DNA of 64,000 nt from Anaeromyxobacter oryzae (GCF_023169945.1 NZ_AP025591.1:5328481-5392480); one strand, 5' to 3'. Positions 48,901-57,088 are shown, numbered from the stretch's first letter. The notes: a model not told the origin generated them from the sequence alone. Numbers and translations: made by a program.

Positions 48901-49065
48901 GGGGGCCGAGACCGGCGAGCGAGCTCGATCTCCGAGCGGGCGCGCGTCAACGTGCAGCGCCGGATCCGCGACGTGCTGACGCGCGTCGCGGAGGTCGACC
49001 CGGCGCTGGCGCGGCACCTCGAGCTCCACGTGAAGACGGGGGTGTTCTGCTCGTGGAAGCCGTGA
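45922..49065 (+). CDS. Large STAND-like ATPase with TPR-type repeats and winged-helix-like C-terminus, 1047 aa
   Basis: The N-terminal AAA/NTPase (residues about 1-340) has Walker A GEPGIGKT (35-42), Walker B LVLVFDDLH, sensor-like VLVLGTYRE, and the following winged-helix segment (EVLDAAAVLGREC). Residues about 340-840 are helical TPR/HAT-like repeats (AELAHHCFEGAPAGSWEEAAEVSSRAAVRAME, AARHLERALAALDH) typical of STAND signal-transduction ATPases. Residues about 855-1040 carry a second conserved region, FWTLSHGGRQARLRDSKGLHYLAALLRDPGRELHVGDL, then a charged coiled coil (YRRRLEQLKDALEDAEERG) and ERARVNVQRRIRDVLTRV. This end has no LuxR HTH but resembles the C-terminal part of other AAA regulators of actinobacterial/myxobacterial type. 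The role is probably transcriptional or signalling. Confidence 0.85.
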   Translation: MSLRALLGRSRELADLEAALERAIAGHGSTFLLSGEPGIGKTRLAEELAEDARRRGARVVWGRAWEVEGAPACWPWMQILRACAQTRAGASFVDEDPRGSDLAPLLGGQAPRPDDPELASLRLGESVVALLGRLSIDDPLVLVFDDLHACDLASLDLLQRIARELRDLRVLVLGTYREIEARRAPRVSALLARLAREGSARPLGPLDLPAVARWLEDVLGATASPALAEAVFSATEGNPLFVDALSQLLASRGQAALLPGFTLPDSIRETVEERLVRISPDLREVLDAAAVLGRECPLAWLQRVCDRPMERVLAALAEGVSAGVLAPQALPSSPVRFAHVLVREALYQALTAARRVELHARCAGVLKRLPASELDAHLAELAHHCFEGAPAGSWEEAAEVSSRAAVRAMELFAFDDAARHLERALAALDHAGSADDARRAELLWRLGVSQVRMGQGRAGRDTCERAAVLAGRAGRPEIFARAALARGAEFMSGGVDPRLVELLEAALRLGPGSEALRAQVTARLAAAMMPTLHAERPLALAREAIAQARAVGDPRVLAQVLSTARGAFTPAQDLDERLGLDRELASLAAAIGDRILAVQAHGRLALLAVEEGDPGAVEVQLRIQRELADATRVPQHQLRAASTRLLWATLRGDEEEVARAEREVCELVHRVDDQRGLAVLEANRHARARLRGDTDEASAALARMEALLAPDPMGAWSSPIRRAAALADQGRLEEARCELSRFAPEGPLAALSALGPALLGLALPICLRLGDAEVLRSMYERLLPFGARNAVNVGLLVCDGPVAYHLGCLAERLGDRDQAAAHLREAVALCRHCGFGLLEDRARRALEALGPGAPARAPEAEPPPRLHQDGEFWTLSHGGRQARLRDSKGLHYLAALLRDPGRELHVGDLVTLAAAQADASGVAELRASGLAVDGPGDAGELLDARAKAAYRRRLEQLKDALEDAEERGDREGVARLEHERDVLASELARAVGLGGRDRRASSISERARVNVQRRIRDVLTRVAEVDPALARHLELHVKTGVFCSWKP

Positions 49066-49077
49066 CCGCGCTTCCCG

Positions 49078-50214
49078 TCACGCGCCGACGGCGGCCGGCA
49101 GCGAGGGCGTCGCGCCTCCGGCGAGGCGAGGGGCGCGTGCCCGGGCGGCGACGATCTCCGCCACGTACTCCGCGTCTCTGCCGACGCCGTGGACCATCGC
49201 CGACGACAGCGCGTACAGGAAGTGGAGGCCCACGAAGTAGAGGCCCGGCTCCTCGGCGACCACGCCGCGCTCGTGCCTGGGCGCGCCGTCGTCGCCGAAG
49301 ATCGGCAGGTCGATCCAGGAGAACCCGGGATGGAACCCGGTGCACCAGATCACGTTCGCCACCGGGAGCGGGCGACCGCCCTCGAGCAGCGGGAGCCCGT
49401 CCCGGACGCCCACCACCCGGGGGGCACGCCGGATCCCGGCCGCTGCGAGGTGCTCGGCCTTCGTGCGGATGAGCGGCACGCCTCGCTCGCCCTGCTTCAG
49501 GTGCGCCTTGCGGCCGAGCGGCGTCCTCAGGGTCAGCAGCCGGTGGAAGACGAGCCGGAAGACCAGGCGCGCCAGGAAGAGCCGCGCCGCGAGCCCCCCG
49601 ATGCGGAACGGGATCTGCCCGACGTCCCGCCCCGAGACCCAGGTCGGGTGGCCGCTGCGCGCGACCTCGAGCGCGATCTCCGCCCCCGAGTTGCCGGCGC
49701 CCACCACCAGCACGGCTCCGTCCCGCAGCTGGGACGGGTTCCGGTAATCCTTCGAGTGCAGCTGTGTGATCCCGGGGACGAGCTCGCTCGCGAAGGCGGG
49801 CACCCGGCCGCTCTGGTAGCTCGACATCGCCACGATGACCTGCTCGGCCTCGAATGACCGGTCACCTGCGGTCACGAGATAGCGGCCGCCGCGCCTCGAG
49901 AGCCCGTCGACCCGGACGCCCGTCCGGACGGGCAGGTCGAACCGGGCGGCGTAGGCCTCGAGGTAGTCGGCCATCTCGTCCTTCGTGGGAAACGCGTTCG
50001 CCGGGGCGGGGAAGGGCATCCCGGCGAGCCCGTCGAAGCGGGCGGGGCTGAACAGCCGGAGCGAGTCCCAGCGCTGCCGCCAGGCATCGCCGATCCGCTC
50101 GTGGGCGTCGAGGATCACGAAACCCACCCCGCGCTGGGCGAGCTGGTAGCCGACCGAGAGGCCAGCCTGGCCACCTCCGATGACGACGGCGTGAACACGC
50201 TCCGGCTCATGCAT
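49078..50214 (-). CDS. Flavin-containing monooxygenase (FAD/NADPH-dependent), 378 aa
   Basis: ATG at 50214 (MHEPERVHAVVIGG) follows GGAGTGAGCGTC; a GTG at 50220 is also possible. FAD-binding motif is VIGGGQAGLSVGYQL, then the LRLFSPARFDGLAGMPFP and FPTKDEMADYLEAYAARF segments, the FMO-like VIVAMSSYQSGRVPAF, the NADPH-binding VLVVGAGNSGAEIALEVA and the final NVIWCTGFHPGFSWIDLPIF. It matches the small bacterial FMO / indole-pyruvate (YUCCA-like) and CzcO group rather than Baeyer-Villiger enzymes. Substrate unknown. The DUF47-like/PPDK-like operon lies upstream in the same direction. Confidence 0.9.
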   Translation of the reverse strand: MHEPERVHAVVIGGGQAGLSVGYQLAQRGVGFVILDAHERIGDAWRQRWDSLRLFSPARFDGLAGMPFPAPANAFPTKDEMADYLEAYAARFDLPVRTGVRVDGLSRRGGRYLVTAGDRSFEAEQVIVAMSSYQSGRVPAFASELVPGITQLHSKDYRNPSQLRDGAVLVVGAGNSGAEIALEVARSGHPTWVSGRDVGQIPFRIGGLAARLFLARLVFRLVFHRLLTLRTPLGRKAHLKQGERGVPLIRTKAEHLAAAGIRRAPRVVGVRDGLPLLEGGRPLPVANVIWCTGFHPGFSWIDLPIFGDDGAPRHERGVVAEEPGLYFVGLHFLYALSSAMVHGVGRDAEYVAEIVAARARAPRLAGGATPSLPAAVGA

Positions 50215-50373
50215 GACGCTCACTCCTCGATCGCTCCAAAGGTTGCCTGGCCGCCAGGACGTAACGCGGCGTCCGGCTTCGCGCCGGCGTCGCATCGCTG
50301 GCCTTCCAGCGCGGGGACGTCCCCGTGATCTGGAGCGTTCCGCGGCGCGGAACGACGTTCAGCGCGCGGCGCT

Positions 50374-51975
50374 CTAGTCCCTGGTCCCGCGCCGCGCCGC
50401 CCAGCCGAGCGCCGTCGCGATCTCGTCGCTGGGGCGCTCCACTGCCACCTCGAGCGCGCCGGCGTACACGTCCCCGGTGGCCCCGTCCAGCGAGAGGAGA
50501 TCGCCGGGGCCGAGACGAGCTGGACCGAGTACCGCCCCTCCGCCGAACGGGTCGACCCGGAGTTCGCGGCAACCGACCAGGCAGACCTTCCCGAGCTGCC
50601 GGGCGACCACGGCCGCATGCGCCGTGCGGCTCCCGAGCGCGGTGAGGACGCCTTGCGCGGCGACGATGCCAGGGAGATCCGACGGGGCGGTGTCGCGCCG
50701 GATCAGGATGACCGGCTCGCCGGCGGCCGCGCGCGCCACGGCGGTGCCGGCGTCGAACGCGGCGCGCCCCACCGCCACGCCCGGGCTGGCCGGGATGGCA
50801 TGCGCGACGGGCGACTGGCCGGGTCCCCGGACCAGCCGCGTGCGCGAGATCTGCTGGAGCTCGATCCCGTCGAGCCTCGCCAGCGCGGTCCGCTCGTCGA
50901 CGAGCCCCTCGTGCACGAGGTCGACGGCGATGCGCAGCGCCGCCCAGGGCGCTCGCTGTGCCGCGCGGGTCTGCAGCAGGTACAGCGTCCCGTCCTCGAC
51001 GGTGAACTCGAAGTCCTGGACGTCGCGGAAGAGCCGCTCCAGCCGGTCGGCGACGCGAACGAGCTCGGCGGCGACCTCCGGCGCCGCGCGAGCGAGCTCC
51101 CGGGCCCCGAACGCCGCCCTCCGCCCCGAAACGACGTCCTCCCCCTGCGCGTCGAGGAGGAAGTCGACGTAGATGCCCTTCTCCCCGGTGCCCGGGTCGC
51201 GCGTGAACGCGACGCCCGCGCCCGAGCGGCCTCCCGCGTTGCCGAACACCATGGCTTGCACGAGCGCCGCGGTGCCGAGCGCGTCGTCGATCCCGCGATG
51301 GCGCCTGTACGCGACGGCGCGCGCGCCGTTCCATGACGCGAAGACGGCGCGCACCGTCTCCGCGAGCTGCTCCATGGGGTCCTCCGGGAACGGCCTTCCG
51401 ACCTCGCGCGCGAAGACCTCGAGGAACCGCGCGGAGACCGATCGCAGCGCCGCGACGTCGAGCTCCCGCTCCGAGGCCACACCGGTCCGCGCGAGCTCCG
51501 ACTCGAGCGCGCGCTCGAACGGGCCGGGAGCGACGCCGTGGACCGTCCCGGCGTAGGACTCGACGAGGCGCCGAAACGCGTCCCAGGCCAGCCGCGGGTT
51601 CCCGGTGGCGCGGACGAGCCCGGAGACGACCGCCTCGTTGAGCCCGACGTCGAGGACGGTATCGAGCATGCCCGGCATGGAGACGGGCGCGCCCGATCGC
51701 ACGGACACGAGGAGCGGGTGGCGCGCCGCGCCGAACCTCCGGCCCGTGGCCTGCTCGAGCGCGCGGAGACCGCAGGCGAGCAGGGGGCGGAGGTCATCGG
51801 CCTCGCCCCGGAGCGCGCGTCGGCACACCTCGGTCGAGAGCGCGAACCCGGGCGGGACCGAGAACCCGGCCGCGGTGAGCGCGACGAGGTTCGCGCCCTT
51901 GCCACCGATCGACGCGCTCGACGCGTCGGCGGTGACCGGCGGAGCACCACTGCCGAAGAACGCGAGCGACGTCAT
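50374..51975 (-). CDS. Pyruvate phosphate dikinase-like protein without the C-terminal PEP-binding barrel, 533 aa
   Basis: PPDK has an ATP-grasp N-terminal domain, a phosphohistidine swivel domain and a pyruvate/PEP-binding TIM barrel. Here the first two are present: IGGKGANLVALTAAGFSVPPGFALST, SVRSGAPVSMPGMLDTVLDVGLN, NAGGRSGAGVAFTRDPGTGEKGIYV, and the swivel motif VLTALGSRTAHAAVVARQLGKVCLVGC with His453 at the phospho-acceptor position. The C-terminal barrel (normally about 350 residues) is missing; the protein ends soon after the swivel domain. It would thus be able to take phosphate from ATP onto His453 but needs another partner for transfer. ATG 51975 (MTSLAFFGSG) is 6 bases after the preceding gene's stop, so the two form an operon. 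Confidence 0.9.
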   Translation of the reverse strand: MTSLAFFGSGAPPVTADASSASIGGKGANLVALTAAGFSVPPGFALSTEVCRRALRGEADDLRPLLACGLRALEQATGRRFGAARHPLLVSVRSGAPVSMPGMLDTVLDVGLNEAVVSGLVRATGNPRLAWDAFRRLVESYAGTVHGVAPGPFERALESELARTGVASERELDVAALRSVSARFLEVFAREVGRPFPEDPMEQLAETVRAVFASWNGARAVAYRRHRGIDDALGTAALVQAMVFGNAGGRSGAGVAFTRDPGTGEKGIYVDFLLDAQGEDVVSGRRAAFGARELARAAPEVAAELVRVADRLERLFRDVQDFEFTVEDGTLYLLQTRAAQRAPWAALRIAVDLVHEGLVDERTALARLDGIELQQISRTRLVRGPGQSPVAHAIPASPGVAVGRAAFDAGTAVARAAAGEPVILIRRDTAPSDLPGIVAAQGVLTALGSRTAHAAVVARQLGKVCLVGCRELRVDPFGGGAVLGPARLGPGDLLSLDGATGDVYAGALEVAVERPSDEIATALGWAARRGTRD

Positions 51976-51981
51976 CGCTCC

Positions 51982-53919
51982 TCAGGCCGTCCCCACCTCG
52001 CCCATGACGACGGAGCGGAGCGCGAGCGCGACGTGCTTCAGCGCGTCGCTCGCGGCCTCGAGGTGCCGGCGGATGTCGGAGAGGATCTCGGCGTGGTGGA
52101 AGTCGGAGACGGTGGTGAGGATGCGTCGCTTGGCGCGCCGGTTCGCATCGTCGCTGCGCCGCTCGAGGAGCACGACCTGATCGACCGCCTCGAGCACGTC
52201 ATGGAGGTCCTCGCGGGCTCCGCTGCGCCGGAGCGCCCGTGCGCCTTCGAACGCCATGAGGTGCTGGCGCGCGGCGGCGAGCGTGAGCTCCGCCAGCTCG
52301 GCGAGCGGCCGGACGTCGTCTGCGCTCGGCGGAGCGGTCGCCAGGATCGTGAGGAGGAACGTGACGTCCTCCAGGTGGTCGGCGATGTCGTCCGCTTCGA
52401 CCAGGATTCGCTCGATCGCGTCGGAACCCTCCCAGCGCCGGGCGGCGACCCGGGCGCGCTCGACGAGCCCGTCGGCCCGCCGCTCCCAGCCCGCCGCCCG
52501 GGCCGCAGCGCGCTCCAGCTCCTCCCGTCCGTCGCCCGGGAAGCGCTGGAGCGCGTCCCGGACCGACGCCGCCAGCTCCACGACGAGGGACGCGTGCTCC
52601 GCCGCCGCGGCGAGCAGCGACTGCTCCGCCGTCGCGAGCTGCGACATGAGCTCCGCCCGGATCTCGTCGCGGATGAGGAACTCGGACCGGCCCTCGCGGA
52701 TCCCGGTGGAGCAACGCTCGAGCACGAAACGGAGGAAGGCGATGGCCCGATCGCGCCCCAGCACCTCATGGAGCTGCTCCCCGTACCGGATCGCGATCCT
52801 GGGCAGGCGCTCCAGCGCGTCGAACACGAGGCGCTCGCCCCCGAGCGCCAGGAACGGCATGTGTCCGAGCTCGCGCTCCGCAGCCCAGCGGAGAAGGTCC
52901 ACCGCGTCCTTCGCCTTCACGAAGAGCCGGAGCCGCTTGCGCGCGCGGTTCCAGTCGATGAGGAAGACGAGGCGAGACCCGAGGTGCTCCAGGTATCCGG
53001 CGAGGTCCGCGCGGTCCTTCGCGGTGTACTCTCCGGTCGCGAGGTGGTACGCGCCCTCCTCGATCCGATCGTTCCGGCGGGTGACGATCGTGTCCCAGCG
53101 CAGGTCGAACGGAGCGAGGAGCGACCGGAGGAAGCCGAGCCGCTCCAGGTGGACGTCGGTCGCGACCACGCGCGCCTCGAGGCCCTCCACGCGGACCAGC
53201 AGGAGGTGGGCGTCGGTCGTCCCGAGGTCGTTCTCCACCACGACGCGGGCCCCGACCTGCGTGGCGGTGGTGCCGAGGCCCGGGTGGTCGAGCTTGAGCG
53301 CCGCGGTGCGATGCACGCCGTGCATGAAGGCGCGGACCAGCTCGGTCGCGTCCTCGGACAGGCCGTAGGCGCTCGCGCCGTCCACCGACGTGCTGGCGAG
53401 GGCGACCTGGATCTCGTGCAGCCGCCGGTGGAGGTCCATGACCAGGAGGTGCAGCGAGTCGCCCGCGGCGCGGTCGCCCGAGGTCAGGCGGTGGACGTAC
53501 TCGGCCGAGACGTGAGCGGCATCGACCGGCACCGCGGCGGCGAGCAGCCGGCTGGAACGCTCGCCCCACCGCTCCGGTGGGCCGGGCGCGGCCTCGACCG
53601 CCGCGACCATCTCCCCGACCGCGTCGCCGAGCGCCGCGTGGATCCGGTCGGCCCGGGCGAGCTCATAGGTCCCGTCCGCGCAACGCCTCGTCCGCGCCGG
53701 CACGTCGTCGAGGTCGGCGTCCCCGACGCCGGAACGCAGCCGCTCGCGCCGCAGGTCGACCGGTGGCTCGTCGGGGTCGTCCCCGTGGCGCGCCGCGGCC
53801 TGCAGGAGGGTGAAGAGATACTTGGCGCGATCGTTCGCGGCGAGCGCCCGGTTCACGAGCGCCGGGAGCAGGAGCTCGGACGCGCCGAGCGTCGCCAGCA
53901 TCTGCCGGTCGCCCTTCAC
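51982..53919 (-). CDS. Large protein with C-terminal PhoU/DUF47-like domain, about 645 aa
   Basis: The C-terminal 220 residues have the PhoU/DUF47 helical pattern: VEADDIADHLEDVTFLLTIL, LEAVDQVVLLERRSDDANRRAKRRIL and HHAEILSDIRRHLEAASDALKHVALAL, with regularly spaced acidic residues in helices that could bind metals. Residues about 1-330 form a novel-looking domain (LLLPALVNRALAANDRAKYLFTLLQ, KLDHPGLGTTATQVGARVVVENDLGTTDAHLLLVRVEG, EEGAYHLATGEYTAKDR are fragments). The middle part, RIAIRYGEQLHEVLGRDRAIAFLRFVLE, is helical. GTG at 53919 (MKGDRQMLATLG) and ATG at 53901 are the best starts; an upstream in-frame ATG at 54066 seems too far. It precedes the short PPDK by 6 bases. Confidence 0.8.
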   Translation of the reverse strand: MKGDRQMLATLGASELLLPALVNRALAANDRAKYLFTLLQAAARHGDDPDEPPVDLRRERLRSGVGDADLDDVPARTRRCADGTYELARADRIHAALGDAVGEMVAAVEAAPGPPERWGERSSRLLAAAVPVDAAHVSAEYVHRLTSGDRAAGDSLHLLVMDLHRRLHEIQVALASTSVDGASAYGLSEDATELVRAFMHGVHRTAALKLDHPGLGTTATQVGARVVVENDLGTTDAHLLLVRVEGLEARVVATDVHLERLGFLRSLLAPFDLRWDTIVTRRNDRIEEGAYHLATGEYTAKDRADLAGYLEHLGSRLVFLIDWNRARKRLRLFVKAKDAVDLLRWAAERELGHMPFLALGGERLVFDALERLPRIAIRYGEQLHEVLGRDRAIAFLRFVLERCSTGIREGRSEFLIRDEIRAELMSQLATAEQSLLAAAAEHASLVVELAASVRDALQRFPGDGREELERAAARAAGWERRADGLVERARVAARRWEGSDAIERILVEADDIADHLEDVTFLLTILATAPPSADDVRPLAELAELTLAAARQHLMAFEGARALRRSGAREDLHDVLEAVDQVVLLERRSDDANRRAKRRILTTVSDFHHAEILSDIRRHLEAASDALKHVALALRSVVMGEVGTA

Positions 53920-54133
53920 GCGAGGGATCGTACCGGCGGCCGGGGATAGCGGTGCCGGGGAGGACGGGGACCTTCGTTGGAGGATGGGCAGGATCGCGAC
54001 GCCCGCAACCAGAATCGGCGAAACGCCCATGAACGCGCGGAAGGTCATGCCCTGGGCCGCCAGCACGAGGTGCCGTTCGGTTCGGATCGCGCCCGGGAAG
54101 GCCGCCTCCTAACATCGACGCATCTCTTTCCCG

Positions 54134-54152
54134 GTCGGCCGCGCCTGCCGAC
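54134..54152. promoter_or_regulatory. Leader hairpin GTCGGC / GCCGAC followed by GAGGAG
   Basis: Six-base arms around CGCGCCT, 27 bases before the GTG start at 54179. The whole string GTCGGCCGCGCCTGCCGACGAGGAG closely matches GTCGGCCGCGCGGCCGACGAGGAG at 35878-35901 before another start. It may be a shared 5'-leader element or coincidence. Confidence 0.35.
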
Positions 54153-54178
54153 GAGGAGACGGAGCGAGGGGGTACCAG

Positions 54179-55945
54179 GTGGCCCGCTTGCTATCAGTGA
54201 ACGTTGGCCTTCCCCGCGACCGCTCGTGGCACGGCCGGACCGTTCACACGTCGGTCTGGAAGGCGCCCGTCGCTGGCCGGCGCATGGTGAGGCGGCTCAA
54301 CATCGACGGCGACGGGCAGGGCGACCTGGCCGGCCACGGCGGCGAGCAGCGAGCCGTGCTCGTGTACCAGATCGACTCTTACCGGTTCTGGGAGGCCGAG
54401 CTCGGCCGGAGTGGCTTCACCTTCGGGCAATTCGGCGAGAACTTCACCGTCGAGGGCCTGCCCGATGACGAGGTGTGCATCGGGGACCGGTATCGGATCG
54501 GGGGAGCGATCTTCGAGGTGACGCAGCCGCGCGTGACCTGCTACCGCGTCGGCCTCCGCATGGACGAGCCCCGGATGCCTGCGCTGCTCGTCTCGCGCGG
54601 CAGGCCCGGGTTCTACCTGCGCGTCCTCCAGGAGGGCGAGGTCGCGGCGGGCGACGAGATCGTCAAGGTGGCAGACGGCCCCGAGCGCATGACGGTTGCG
54701 CGGGTGAACGCGCTCCTCTACCTGCCGGGCCACGACCGCGCCGACCTGGAGAAGGCGCTCCGGATCCCTGCGCTGAGCCCGGGCTGGAGAGGGTCGTTCC
54801 AGGCCATGCTCGATGACGAGGGAGGGAGCGCAGGGGCGCCGGCCGGAAACCCCGGCCTCGACGCTCCGTCCGGGCCGCCGCCGGCGTGGCCCGGCTTCCG
54901 CCCGCTCCGCATCGCCCGCATCGCCCCGGAGTGCAGCAGCGTGACGTCCTTCGAGCTCGAGCCCGCCGACGGGCGCCCCCTCGTGGCCGCGCTGGGTGGA
55001 CAGTTCGCGGTGCTGCGGCTCCGGCCCGCTCCCGGTGAGCCTCCCGTGCTGCGCAGCTACTCGCTCTCCGGTGCGCCGAGCGTCGAGCGATACCGCATCA
55101 GCGTGAAGCTCGAGCCCCACGGCGTGGCGAGCACGTACCTCTTCGACCGCGCTCGCGTGGGCGATCTGGTGGAGGTGAGCGCGCCCCGGGGAACCTTCAC
55201 GATGCGTGCTGGCGAGGGCCCCGTGGTCCTGCTCAGCGCCGGGGTGGGAGCGACCCCCGTGCTCGCGATGCTCCACGTGCTGGCGGCGGAGGCCTCGCGG
55301 CGGGCGGTGTGGTGGCTGTTCGGCGGACGCAACCGCGACGAGCACCCGTTCCGCGAGGAGTCCCGCGGCCTGTTACGTGCGCTCTCCGGCGGGCACTCTC
55401 ACGTCCGCTACAGCAGGCCGCGCCCCGAGGAGCTGCCGGGGGTCGATTTCGACGCCCCCGGACATCTCACCATCGCCGCACTCGAGGAGGTGGGGGTTCC
55501 ACGGGATGCGGACTTCTACCTGTGCGGCCCTCCCGCGTTCCTGCGCGACCTGACCGGCGGCCTCGCGGGGTGGGGGGTGGCACGCGGCCGGATCCACACC
55601 GAGGTGTTCGGTCCCGGCGAGTCGATGACGCCGGGGATCGCGCCCGCCGTCGCCCGCACGCCGCACCCACCCCCCGGGCCGCCCGGAACTGGACCGCTCG
55701 TCTCCTTCGCCAGGAGCGGCGTCGCCGTCGCGTGGAACCCGTCGTTCGGGAGCCTGCTCGAGCTCGCCGAGGCCTGCGACGTGCCAGCCAGGTGGTCTTG
55801 CCGCACGGGCGTCTGCCACAACTGCAAGAGCGGGCTCATCTCGGGATCGGTGGCCTATGACCCCGAGCCACTCGACCCGCCCTCGACCGGCAGCCTGCTC
55901 ATCTGCTGCTCGAGGCCCACCGCGGACGTGGTCATCGATCTCTGA
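54179..55945 (+). CDS. MOSC - ferredoxin reductase - 2Fe-2S fusion protein, 588 aa
   Basis: GTG at 54179 follows GAGGGGGTACCAG. Domains in order: a MOSC domain (1-215; VWKAPVAGRRMVRRLNIDGDGQGDLAGHGGEQRAVLVYQIDSY, QFGENFTVEGL, VCIGDRYRIGGAIFEVTQPRVTCYRVGLRM with the conserved Cys for sulfur or molybdenum cofactor handling), a FAD-binding FNR domain (235-365; RSYSLSGAP, YRISVKLE, GVASTYLFDR), an NAD-binding part (to about 470; VLLSAGVGATPVLAMLHVL, YLCGPPAFL), and a 2Fe-2S ferredoxin end with Cys541-x4-Cys546-x2-Cys549 and Cys576/577. This is the architecture of YiiM-linked reductases that reduce N-hydroxylated bases (6-hydroxylaminopurine type). It should be a soluble, self-contained reductase. 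Confidence 0.92.
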   Translation: MARLLSVNVGLPRDRSWHGRTVHTSVWKAPVAGRRMVRRLNIDGDGQGDLAGHGGEQRAVLVYQIDSYRFWEAELGRSGFTFGQFGENFTVEGLPDDEVCIGDRYRIGGAIFEVTQPRVTCYRVGLRMDEPRMPALLVSRGRPGFYLRVLQEGEVAAGDEIVKVADGPERMTVARVNALLYLPGHDRADLEKALRIPALSPGWRGSFQAMLDDEGGSAGAPAGNPGLDAPSGPPPAWPGFRPLRIARIAPECSSVTSFELEPADGRPLVAALGGQFAVLRLRPAPGEPPVLRSYSLSGAPSVERYRISVKLEPHGVASTYLFDRARVGDLVEVSAPRGTFTMRAGEGPVVLLSAGVGATPVLAMLHVLAAEASRRAVWWLFGGRNRDEHPFREESRGLLRALSGGHSHVRYSRPRPEELPGVDFDAPGHLTIAALEEVGVPRDADFYLCGPPAFLRDLTGGLAGWGVARGRIHTEVFGPGESMTPGIAPAVARTPHPPPGPPGTGPLVSFARSGVAVAWNPSFGSLLELAEACDVPARWSCRTGVCHNCKSGLISGSVAYDPEPLDPPSTGSLLICCSRPTADVVIDL

Positions 55946-55996
55946 AGCGCGCCGGAGTGGCGGTGCGGCGCCATCGCAAGCTCGTGACCGGCCGCC

Positions 55997-57088
55997 CTAG
56001 TTGATGCGGCGGAGCCCGGCGGGGAGCGCGAGGTCCGACCCGCCCACGGTGGTCGCGACCCGGAGCACCTCGGTCGTGAACTTCAGGATCGTCGGGCTCT
56101 GCGCGTCGGCGCTCGCGCCCTCGAGCTTCGCGTCCACCTTCGCCTCGACCTTCTTCTGGATCGCGTGCCTGGCGAAGCCGCCCAGGAGGCCGCCGAGGCC
56201 CTTGCCCAGCTCCGGCCGGGAGCGCTCGCTCGCCTCGCGCTTCTGCTGCGCGGCCTCGGCGGCCATCTTCGCCCGCTGCTCGGCCGACGGGACGAGGTCG
56301 ACCGTCACGACCGTCAGGATCGGGGAGCCCTCGACCTTCCCGCCCTCGGCCTTCATCCGCACGAGGACGTCCTTCAGCATGGGGTGCATCGCCACAGCGG
56401 CGTCCATCGCGGACGCGTCCTTCGGCGACGTGCCTCCGTAGATCGAGGTCGCGAGCCTGCCCGCATAGCGCCGGTCGAAGTCGGCGAGCTCCTTCAGCGC
56501 CGCGATCCTCGGCGCCAGCCACATGTCCGACCGGAGCGCGATCCCACCGCTCTGCTCCAGCGTCGCCCCCTTCGCGTGGGCGGCGACGGTCATCATCACC
56601 TCGCGCGTCTCGAAGCCGTTGATGGTCCTCGTCCGGCCCGTGTTCTTCAGCTCGACGTCGATCTCGAGCTGCGCGAGCGCGTCGTCCAGCTGGCGCTCGG
56701 AGTCCGCCGCGCGCGGGGCGCGAGGCGGCGCCTTCTCCCGCTCGGTGGTCGCGTCGCGCCGTGCCTTCTCGACCGCCTGGCGCAGCTCCTCGAAGCTCGA
56801 GACGTGGTACTCGCCGCGCTTCACGTCGAACGCGTACAGGTGGCCCTCGCCGAGGTCGACGATGTCGCCCGTGTCGCCGGACGTCGACTTCTTGCGGTCG
56901 CCCTTCACCGCGACGGTCGTCACCTCGCCTTCGCCCGAGCCCGCGCCGACCATCCTCGCGATGCTGCCGAGCGCCCCTGTGAGCTCGAACGTGTTCCGCT
57001 CCTCCACCTTCACCCCGGCCCTCGCGCCGGAGGGTACCGTCACGCCAAGCGCCACAGCTGCGAACACGATCGTCGCGGCTCTCGTCAT
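55997..57088 (-). CDS. Exported protein of unknown function, 363 aa
   Basis: ATG at 57088 follows GGGGGACGCTCG. Signal peptide ends GARA-GV. The first 180 residues are beta-rich (VKVEERNTFELTGALGSIARMVGAGSGEGEVTTVAVKGDRKK, LGEGHLYAFDVKRGEYHVSSFEELRQAVEKAR) and the rest includes LKNTGRTRTINGFETREVMMTVAAHAKG, a helical part and the helical segment QKKVEAKVDAKL. The INGFETREV.MTV part resembles DUF4412-like proteins that bind heavy metals, in which a substrate is modified by a reducing step. The C-terminus (SPTILKFTTEVLRVATTV) is beta. No catalytic motif recognised. Confidence 0.75.
   Translation of the reverse strand: MTRAATIVFAAVALGVTVPSGARAGVKVEERNTFELTGALGSIARMVGAGSGEGEVTTVAVKGDRKKSTSGDTGDIVDLGEGHLYAFDVKRGEYHVSSFEELRQAVEKARRDATTEREKAPPRAPRAADSERQLDDALAQLEIDVELKNTGRTRTINGFETREVMMTVAAHAKGATLEQSGGIALRSDMWLAPRIAALKELADFDRRYAGRLATSIYGGTSPKDASAMDAAVAMHPMLKDVLVRMKAEGGKVEGSPILTVVTVDLVPSAEQRAKMAAEAAQQKREASERSRPELGKGLGGLLGGFARHAIQKKVEAKVDAKLEGASADAQSPTILKFTTEVLRVATTVGGSDLALPAGLRRIN

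Noticed and set aside
45382..49029. Minus-strand frame of 1215 codons
   Set aside because: It is antisense to the STAND-like ATPase, which has clear Walker motifs; the antisense protein shows no domain.
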